A stretch of DNA of 8,320 nucleotides from Chitinophagaceae bacterium (GTDB taxonomy: Bacteria > Bacteroidota > Bacteroidia > Chitinophagales > Chitinophagaceae). This document shows, one piece after another, positions 1 through 5,062 of the stretch. The DNA lies in the NCBI GenBank assembly GCA_003167015.1, contig PMUF01000648.1, positions 1 to 8,320 on the forward strand. The letters run 5' to 3'. How positions within the stretch are numbered: the stretch's first letter is position 1; each line of letters begins with the position of its first letter. The notes below the pieces were generated by a model, which was not told where the DNA came from, made no database searches, and worked only from the letters and a program-made list of their open reading frames with translations. Position numbers and translations under genes: made by a program.

Positions 1-424
1 CCTTGATGTCTTCGAGATTGATACCGCCGAAGGTCGGTTCCAGCGCCTTGACGATCTGCACGAACTTCTCAGGGTCCTTTTCATTGATCTCGATATCGAA
101 AACGTCAATGTCGGCAAAGATCTTGAACAATACCCCCTTTCCTTCCATGACCGGCTTGGAGGCCTCCGGTCCGATATCCCCCAGCCCCAATACCGCCGTT
201 CCATTGGTGATCACCGCTACCAGGTTTCCCTTAGCGGTATATTTATAGACATCCTCGACATTCTTGTGAATTTCCTTGCAGGGTTCCGCCACGCCGGGAG
301 AATAAGCCAGGGAGAGATCCCTCTGCGTCTTCGCTTCCTTGGTCGGCACGACCTCGATCTTGCCAGGTCGTCCTTTAGAATGATATTCAAGCGCCTGCTC
401 CTTGCGAAGCTGTTTTTTTTGCAT
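1..424 (-). CDS. maeB: NADP-dependent malic enzyme, MaeB type (N-terminal part, runs off left edge)
   Basis: Oxidative decarboxylation of malate to pyruvate with reduction of NAD(P); cytoplasmic, links the TCA cycle to pyruvate and NADPH supply. Translating the minus strand from the ATG at 424-422 gives 141 uninterrupted residues to the window edge. They match the malic-enzyme N-terminal domain closely: PGKIEVVPTK near residues 20-29, the LAYSPGVAEPC motif (39-49, carrying the family's catalytic Tyr at 41), GNLVAVITNGTAVLGLGDIG (66-85), the KPVMEGKGVLFK stretch with the family's catalytic Lys (about 96), and LEPTFGGINLEDIK at 128-141. Large MaeB proteins are about 750 residues and end in a phosphotransacetylase-like domain; that part lies outside the window, so the large form is inferred from similarity to E. 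coli MaeB rather than seen. No clear Shine-Dalgarno precedes the start, as is usual in Bacteroidota. The gene is divergent from the lipoprotein gene at 667. Confidence 0.93.
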   Translation of the reverse strand, partial: MQKKQLRKEQALEYHSKGRPGKIEVVPTKEAKTQRDLSLAYSPGVAEPCKEIHKNVEDVYKYTAKGNLVAVITNGTAVLGLGDIGPEASKPVMEGKGVLFKIFADIDVFDIEINEKDPEKFVQIVKALEPTFGGINLEDIK

Positions 425-464
425 AGCCGGTGCAAAATACGAAAATGCTGTCAAACACCCTTTT

Positions 465-539
465 ACCCGCCTTGAGCCGCCCCGGGTAGTCTCGCCCTGG
501 CGCCGCCCCGGTAACCCGCTTGGAGCCGCCCCCGGCAGC
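465..539. repeat. Three imperfect C-rich tandem repeats (about 25 bp unit)
   Basis: Three adjacent copies lie at 465-490, 491-513 and 514-539. Each has the form (A)CCCGCCnTGGnGCCGCCCCGG with a few substitutions and small length differences. They sit between the divergent malic enzyme and the lipoprotein gene at 667. The minus strand is G-rich, with several runs of 3-5 G, so it could form G-quadruplexes. No coding sequence is convincing in 425-666. Confidence 0.6.
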
Positions 540-666
540 CCCCTTTATCCCGAATTGCCTCTTTTTGGACCCTATTTAGTCCCATAACTGCAGTGTGGAT
601 GCGCAGCGGTGGCGTAGGTTCGCTACCCTCTGTACCCTGGCCCGTCAACGATTAAACCTTGCACGT

Positions 667-1551
667 ATGCCCTTCCAACACCTGTCGCACGCCTGGTTCC
701 TGCCTGCCGCGGCCATCCTATACCTATCCGGCTGCAGGCCCGAGCATCTCTCCTCTGCCGCCACCCCCCTCCAGCCTTCCGTCCCGCCGGTCAGCGGAAC
801 TCAGTATTACAGCCTGCAAAATGCCAAATTCCTGGGCCAGGATGCAGCTGGCGTCGTGACCTACCGGTTGATCGATTCGGTCAGCTATACTATCATCGCC
901 CGCACGCTCGCAGGACAACGACAAATACAAAGCCTTAGAGATTCCAGTTACCCGATCACCGTCGACGACCAGACGATCCAATCAGATCTCCAATGGGTAC
1001 AGGATAGTTCCTGGTCCAGTAAAAGAGAATATCAGTTGTATATTTTCCTCGATCGTCGGACAGGACAAATTTCCTCCCTCCGCGGTGAACCCGGCGATAA
1101 CAAGAACTCCTACCTGGAAATACAATCCTGCCCGGGAAAAGGAGTCGTCTATACGGTTTGTCATCACCATCCGCAAGTAGGCCGCATCCTGCTCGCTCAG
1201 GTCCACGGTCACCCGGCTTCCCTTATAAAAGGTGAACAGACCCTGCAACGAATGTCGCTCAAAGATTCTATCACGGCCATTTGCCTGCAGGCACCCATCT
1301 ATGCCATCGATGCGATGGGCGGCCCCACAGATGGGTTCATTCACCGCTCCAATCCAAATCCGGGCCCCGCCATTCCCGGCCAGAACCTATGCATAGGAAA
1401 AATTGGGGATGCTGCCGGCCATTTCAATATCGGCCTCGACGCCCTATCGATCTGGGGTATCACGAAACTGCCCGACTTCCGGCAAATCTATGCCATAGAC
1501 GAAAATATGCGCCAGGAAAGCGCCCTGCGTTCCACAGTCTCCTTTCATTGA
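667..1551 (+). CDS. Putative lipoprotein of unknown function with faint JAMM/DUF4329-like signature
   Basis: I do not recognise a named family with confidence. The frame is open from an ATG at 595, but the ATG at 667 is preferred because it puts a normal lipoprotein signal at the N-terminus: hydrophobic WFLPAAAILY, then the lipobox LSGC with Cys at residue 23. That gives a 294-residue protein, probably anchored in an envelope membrane and facing outward. A Ser/Pro-rich linker (about 27-45) is followed by a mixed region. Near residues 180-200 there is HGHP and, 14 residues after the second His, SLKD; then PIYAIDA (210-216) and an IHR. This order (HxH, SxxD, then a strand reading PxYxxD) resembles JAMM-like and DUF4329 domains found in RHS/polymorphic toxins. 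The HxH-to-SxxD spacing is longer than the classic JAMM spacing of about seven, and no obvious catalytic Glu is placed. Several Cys (about 155, 165, 206, 242) could form disulfides. Function is unknown. Confidence 0.75.
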   Translation: MPFQHLSHAWFLPAAAILYLSGCRPEHLSSAATPLQPSVPPVSGTQYYSLQNAKFLGQDAAGVVTYRLIDSVSYTIIARTLAGQRQIQSLRDSSYPITVDDQTIQSDLQWVQDSSWSSKREYQLYIFLDRRTGQISSLRGEPGDNKNSYLEIQSCPGKGVVYTVCHHHPQVGRILLAQVHGHPASLIKGEQTLQRMSLKDSITAICLQAPIYAIDAMGGPTDGFIHRSNPNPGPAIPGQNLCIGKIGDAAGHFNIGLDALSIWGITKLPDFRQIYAIDENMRQESALRSTVSFH

Positions 1552-1619
1552 TCCCTATTTGGGACTAAAAGACTCCTGGGTTTACTCTTATTTACACCCT
1601 AATGGTTTCTTCCGCTGCG

Positions 1620-1632
1620 AATGCACTGCATT
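1620..1632. repeat. Short perfect palindrome (6-bp arms, 1-base centre)
   Basis: AATGCA-C-TGCATT lies in the 224-base gap between the two lipoprotein genes. A flanking CCGC (1612-1615) and GCGG (1633-1636) could extend it into a bulged hairpin. There is no T-run after it, so it is not a typical intrinsic terminator; it could be a protein-binding site or chance. Confidence 0.35.
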
Positions 1633-1703
1633 GCGGCATCGTAGTTTACGCTTACTCCCGTGCCTGAATCCACTTATCCATTCTTACGTTGTTTGACGTC
1701 ACT

Positions 1704-1749
1704 CCCCCGATACCCCGCACCCCCCCCGATACCCCGCACCCGCCCCGAT
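1704..1749. repeat. C-rich tandem repeat, 19-bp period, about 2.4 copies; G-quadruplex-prone on minus strand
   Basis: The word CGAT recurs at 1708, 1727 and 1746, an exact 19-base period; the shared unit is roughly CGATACCCCGCACCCCCCC. The plus strand has C-runs of 5, 4, 8, 4, 3 and 4 within 46 bases, so the minus strand is a strong G-quadruplex candidate. The repeat ends 26 bases before the preferred start of the HExxH lipoprotein, in its probable 5' leader or promoter. The longer open frame starting at 1689 would translate this repeat as a Pro/Thr string, which argues against that start. Confidence 0.75.
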
Positions 1750-1775
1750 TGAATGTATACCTTAAACCTAACACT

Positions 1776-2591
1776 ATGTCCATTAGACTAGTGCAAATCC
1801 TTGTTGGATTTTGTATATCGTTTACTATTATTTTATTGATGCAGTCTTGCAAACTTTCCCATTTCTGTTGTCGCTCAACTCCGGTATCTTCTGCTCCGAA
1901 TATCGAAGACCCGGATTCGATTTTTGCAAATTATGACAGCATTGTTCATCAGAGGATCAAAGGAATCAGAAGGATTCTCGCCCGGCAGGATACCATGCCT
2001 GCTGATTATGGCATTACCATAGAATCTCTGAAAAGAACGAAAGACGGTCTTGTAGAAATTGCCCGGGGCCTGGAACAAATGAAACATTCAGAAGTGATCT
2101 ACTATTTTTATTATGATAGTAATAAAGTTGAAGGTCATGGAGTGACAGAGATTAATCCAATAACCAATGAGGTAGAAATGTCTTTCAGGACGAAATACAA
2201 GAATGAAGAAGTGATAGGCCATGAAATACAACATGCCATCGAATATGAAAGAGGGCAAATATCAATGAAAAGAGATACATCCAAAGGTTTTGGTACCCTA
2301 TATGACATCTCTGACGAGACCCAGGCTTATTGGTTTGCAAGACTCGCCTGGTACAATATAACGGCGAATGATCACTTCAACGACTCGACGGTTAAGGCTG
2401 ATAACCCATCGATGTATGATTCCGTTCCCTACGAACGCCAGGACCTTGGTTCTCCGATAGGCAAACAGCTAAAAAGGAATACAGAAAAGGAAGGAGCCGA
2501 AGGGGTGCCGAATTCTGAATTTTATAAAGGCTGGCAAAAAGATTATAATAAAGGCAGGCGCCTCCGGTCTCATACCTCAAACCGTACATGA
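1776..2591 (+). CDS. Putative zinc-metallopeptidase lipoprotein (HExxH)
   Basis: The preferred ATG at 1776 gives 271 residues beginning with a lipoprotein signal: a basic start, a hydrophobic stretch (about 5-21) and the lipobox-like MQSC with Cys at 25. The longer frame from 1689 would add a Pro-rich leader translated from the repeat. The central region reads VIGHEIQHAIEYERGQIS; HEIQH (149-153) is the zincin signature, with two His ligands and the catalytic Glu at 150. Downstream LYDISDETQAYWFARLAW (about 175-192) supplies acidic residues that could give the third ligand. I recall a similar arrangement (HExxHA, then YDIxDExxAY) in C-terminal domains of Bacteroidota RHS-type toxins; this is memory of the family, not a search. 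The gene is AT-richer than both flanking regions and uses AAA, GAA and ATT-type codons more, suggesting recent acquisition. Its last 22 bases overlap the convergent M20D gene. Substrate unknown. Confidence 0.8.
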   Translation: MSIRLVQILVGFCISFTIILLMQSCKLSHFCCRSTPVSSAPNIEDPDSIFANYDSIVHQRIKGIRRILARQDTMPADYGITIESLKRTKDGLVEIARGLEQMKHSEVIYYFYYDSNKVEGHGVTEINPITNEVEMSFRTKYKNEEVIGHEIQHAIEYERGQISMKRDTSKGFGTLYDISDETQAYWFARLAWYNITANDHFNDSTVKADNPSMYDSVPYERQDLGSPIGKQLKRNTEKEGAEGVPNSEFYKGWQKDYNKGRRLRSHTSNRT

Positions 2592-3757
2592 CTCCCCAGC
2601 CACGCCATCATCCCCGCCCCAATCTCGATCGCGGATTCATCGATATTGAAGGTCGGCGTATGCACGCCCGACGTAATACCTTTTTCTACGTTCATCACCC
2701 CCAACCGGTAAAAGCACCCCGGGATCTGCCGGGTATAATACCCGAAATCCTCCGCACCCATTCTTACCTCCGTCTCCAGCACATTGTCCGCCCCCATGAA
2801 ATCCCTGGCTTCCGCCCGCGCCACCTTGTCCAGCGCCTCATTATTATGGACCATCGGATAGCCGACATCGATGTGAAGGTCGATCTCCGCCCCCATGGCA
2901 TGCACCAGCTCCGTCGCCTGCTTACGGATCAGCTCATGCGCCCGGAATCGCCACTCCTCGTCCATGGCCCGGAAAGTTCCCATCAGCTTCACTTCACTCG
3001 GAATGACATTGGTCGTAAATCCTCCCTGTACCGAAGTGATGGATAATACCGAAGGCGACAAAGGATTTCGGTTGCGGCTGATGATCTGCTGCAACGCTAC
3101 CACCAGGTGACTGGCTACCAGGATCGTGTCGACCGTTAGATGGGGGGCCGCCGCATGCCCGCCTTTCCCCTTGATCGTAATATAAATTTCATCCGCACTC
3201 GCCATCACCATACCCCCGCGAAAGCTCAGCTTGCCCACTTCCAACCCCGGATGCACATGCAATCCGAAGATAGCCTCCGGTTGAGGATCTTTTAATACGC
3301 CCTCCCTGATCATCAGGCTCGCCCCGCCCGGGTTCTTTTCTTCCCCCGGCTGGAAGATCAGCTTCACCGTACCCTCCCACAGGTCTTTCGTCTCCTGCAA
3401 TATGCGCGAGGCACCCAGCAGGATGGTCGTATGCACATCATGCCCGCAGGCATGCATCACCCCTTCATTGGTCGATTTATAAGGAATGTTATTCTCCTCC
3501 CTGATCGGTAGGGCATCCATATCCGCCCGCAGCGCGATGACCCTGCTTTCGGGGTTCTTTCCCTCAATCATTCCCACCACGCCCGTCTCCGCCAGCACAT
3601 GATGAGGGATGCCCGTCTCCGCTAATTTCTGTTGTACAAAGGCAGAGGTCTTATATTCCTGGTAACTGAGCTCCGGATGCGCATGCAGATGATGCCTGAT
3701 CGATATTAGGTCCTCTGCGTATTCTTTGGCGAGTTGTTGGATCTTTTTTTTCAACAT
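2570..3757 (-). CDS. M20D-family amidohydrolase (N-acyl-amino-acid / hippurate / IAA-amino-acid hydrolase type)
   Basis: A di-metal hydrolase of 395 residues, the normal length for peptidase family M20 subfamily D, which cleaves N-acyl groups from amino acids or related amides. No signal peptide is visible, so it is probably cytoplasmic. Visible motifs: RHHLHAHPELSYQE (21-34), ALRADMDALPI (75-85), HACGHDVHT (102-110) with the family's metal ligands Cys104 and His106, FQPGEE (135-140) with catalytic and ligand Glu, GLHVHP (165-170) with His167, and the C-terminal HTPTFNIDE (366-374) with the last His ligand. The dimerisation-domain motif GKGGHAAAPH (197-206) is also present. All expected metal residues are intact, so it should be active; the exact substrate cannot be read from sequence. 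It is the last gene of a probable operon, starting 24 bases after the SPOR gene's stop. Its 3' end overlaps the facing lipoprotein gene by 22 bases. Confidence 0.93.
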   Translation of the reverse strand: MLKKKIQQLAKEYAEDLISIRHHLHAHPELSYQEYKTSAFVQQKLAETGIPHHVLAETGVVGMIEGKNPESRVIALRADMDALPIREENNIPYKSTNEGVMHACGHDVHTTILLGASRILQETKDLWEGTVKLIFQPGEEKNPGGASLMIREGVLKDPQPEAIFGLHVHPGLEVGKLSFRGGMVMASADEIYITIKGKGGHAAAPHLTVDTILVASHLVVALQQIISRNRNPLSPSVLSITSVQGGFTTNVIPSEVKLMGTFRAMDEEWRFRAHELIRKQATELVHAMGAEIDLHIDVGYPMVHNNEALDKVARAEARDFMGADNVLETEVRMGAEDFGYYTRQIPGCFYRLGVMNVEKGITSGVHTPTFNIDESAIEIGAGMMAWLGSHVRFEV

Positions 3758-3781
3758 GGATATTGCTTCAAAAATGAATGC

Positions 3782-4258
3782 CTAAGGATTGGTCGTATCC
3801 GCTTTAGGCAGATCGGTGAGCTTCAGCTCGATGACGTCAGGAATGACATAGATGCCCGAAGGAAAGATCCTCGAAATTTGCTTGACCGCGTCTTCTGCCT
3901 CCTCCTGCGTTTTGAAATTGCCAACCCGCAGCTTGTAGTTGGGCGACGAATACAGCAGATAAGCCTTCCAATCCGGGAATTCCTGCAGCATCGTCGCCTT
4001 TGCCGCAAAGACCTTACTGCGGTCGGGCGAATTGATCACCTGTATCCGCCAGCCCTGGACGTAGCGACGGCTGTCCCGCGTCGTCGCTTCATTGATCTCG
4101 ATCTGCTTGCGGACCAACTGATCGATCCGGGGATCTTTCAGGATGGTGACAGTGCTGCTGTCTGCCGGATGAGGGATCATCGGTCCCGTGGAATCCGACG
4201 TCTGGGCGACGGCCATCCGGGCCGTCAACAATAAAATAATCAACAATAATTTATACAT
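3782..4258 (-). CDS. Exported SPOR-domain protein
   Basis: 158 residues with a clear signal peptide (MYKLLLIILLLTARMAVAQ, cleavage probably around the Ala-Gln at 18-19). A short linker and a charged helical part (about 40-62) lead to a C-terminal SPOR domain, about 68-145. That domain is recognised by GWRIQV (69-74), YKLRVGNFKTQEEAE (108-122) and the final strand GIYVIPDVI. SPOR domains bind glycan strands lacking stem peptides and often place proteins at the septum, so a periplasmic peptidoglycan-binding role is inferred. There is no enzymatic domain. It lies 9 bases downstream of deoC and 24 bases upstream of the M20D gene on the same strand, so co-transcription is likely, although the functions are not obviously linked. 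Confidence 0.87.
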   Translation of the reverse strand: MYKLLLIILLLTARMAVAQTSDSTGPMIPHPADSSTVTILKDPRIDQLVRKQIEINEATTRDSRRYVQGWRIQVINSPDRSKVFAAKATMLQEFPDWKAYLLYSSPNYKLRVGNFKTQEEAEDAVKQISRIFPSGIYVIPDVIELKLTDLPKADTTNP

Positions 4259-4267
4259 GATCGTCTT

Positions 4268-4951
4268 TTAATAATAATCGGCTCTCCCGCTTACTTCATC
4301 AGTCTTCCGGCTCGCCTGCTCCTCTTTCACGATGGCCACGCTGGCACTGCAGCCCAGCCGGTCCGCGCCTGCCGCAATCAGCTGTCTCGCAAAGGCCGCA
4401 TTCCGGATGCCCCCCGAAGCCTTGATCCGGATTGCTGCGGGCAGATGCTGTCGCATCAGCTGCACAGCCTCCACAGAAGCCCCTTTTTCCGCATAGCCGG
4501 TGGACGTCTTCAGAAAATCGACCCCCACCCGGCTGTAGACCTTGCAACACTGGATGATCTCTTCGTTGCTCAGTATCCCGCTTTCGATGATCACCTTGAC
4601 AATCTTTCCCCCGGCATGCGCCCGCGCTGTCAACACAGTCATCTCCTCTTCCAGCTCCTGCCAGCGCCCTCCCTTCAATAAAACAAGATTGATCACGATA
4701 TCCAGCTCGTCCACCCCGTCGGCAATCACCTGCCCGATTTCCGCCAATTTCGCCGCCACCGCCGAATACCCAAAAGGAAAGCCGATCACTGTCGCCGTCC
4801 GAACCCCAAACGCCTGGGCCACGGCCACAAAAGGCGGCGGCACGCAAACTGCGGCAAATCCATACTCGAGCGCCTCATTACATATTTTTTCTATATCAAA
4901 AAGTGTAGTGGTAGGCTTCAAAATGGTGTGATCTATATAGGAGGCCAGCAT
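4268..4951 (-). CDS. deoC: Deoxyribose-phosphate aldolase
   Basis: Cleaves 2-deoxyribose-5-phosphate to acetaldehyde and glyceraldehyde-3-phosphate in deoxynucleoside catabolism; cytoplasmic class I aldolase. The 227 residues from the ATG at 4951 match the short bacterial DeoC form (about 220). Family hallmarks: SYIDHTILKPTT at the N-terminus (the IDHTxLKP motif), GFPFG (57-61), DELDIVIN (81-88) with the acidic residue equivalent to E. coli Asp102 at 84, VGVDFLKTSTGY (142-153) with the Schiff-base Lys148, and IKASGGIR (176-183) with the proton-relay Lys177. An in-frame GTG at 4957 would add two residues; ATG is chosen because it places the first family motif at the usual distance. It is the first gene of a probable three-gene operon with the SPOR and M20D genes. 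The last residues (about 211-227) after AIVKEE are a poorly conserved tail. Confidence 0.95.
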   Translation of the reverse strand: MLASYIDHTILKPTTTLFDIEKICNEALEYGFAAVCVPPPFVAVAQAFGVRTATVIGFPFGYSAVAAKLAEIGQVIADGVDELDIVINLVLLKGGRWQELEEEMTVLTARAHAGGKIVKVIIESGILSNEEIIQCCKVYSRVGVDFLKTSTGYAEKGASVEAVQLMRQHLPAAIRIKASGGIRNAAFARQLIAAGADRLGCSASVAIVKEEQASRKTDEVSGRADYY

Positions 4952-5062
4952 AATCACCGACTTTTATCTTTCTAATTTACCGTTAATAAATATTCAGACC
5001 CTAAAATTAGGCCATTTAACTAAATTAGAACGATTTTTCAACTCGACTAAAAACTAACGCAC
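4952..5062. promoter_or_regulatory. Divergent promoter region with two CTAA/TTAG inverted repeats
   Basis: An AT-rich 111-base gap between the divergent deoC operon and the amidohydrolase gene, so both promoters should lie here. Two small inverted repeats are visible: CCTAA-AA-TTAGG at 5000-5011 and CTAA-A-TTAG at 5020-5028. A further CTAATTTA lies at 4972-4979. TAAATTAG (5021-5028) differs at one base from the Bacteroidota -7 consensus TAnnTTTG, but I find no well-spaced -33 TTG partner, so no promoter is assigned precisely. Neither start has a clear Shine-Dalgarno. Confidence 0.45.

Noticed and set aside
595..666. Upstream start for the first lipoprotein (ATG at 595)
   Set aside because: Would bury the lipoprotein signal behind 24 Arg-rich residues; the ATG at 667 puts it at the N-terminus.
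1552..1564. TCCC-tattt-GGGA hairpin just after the first lipoprotein stop
   Set aside because: Only a 4-bp stem and no T-run; too weak to call a terminator.
465..1749. CRISPR array from the repeated C-rich units
   Set aside because: Units are adjacent and imperfect, without regular unique spacers, and no cas genes are present.
1689..1775. Upstream start for the HExxH lipoprotein
   Set aside because: Would translate the 19-bp repeat into a Pro/Thr string ahead of the signal peptide; the ATG at 1776 fits better.
2556..2563. AGGCGCCT palindrome near the convergent gene ends
   Set aside because: No loop, lies inside coding sequence, and 8 bp is expected by chance in this GC range.
2588..3046. 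Plus-strand frame (152 codons) starting within the lipoprotein/M20D overlap
   Set aside because: Lies fully opposite the M20D gene, which has all its catalytic motifs; the translation is His/Arg/Pro-rich shadow.
3734..4234. Plus-strand frame (166 codons) opposite the SPOR gene
   Set aside because: The minus strand has a signal peptide and SPOR motifs; this frame has neither.
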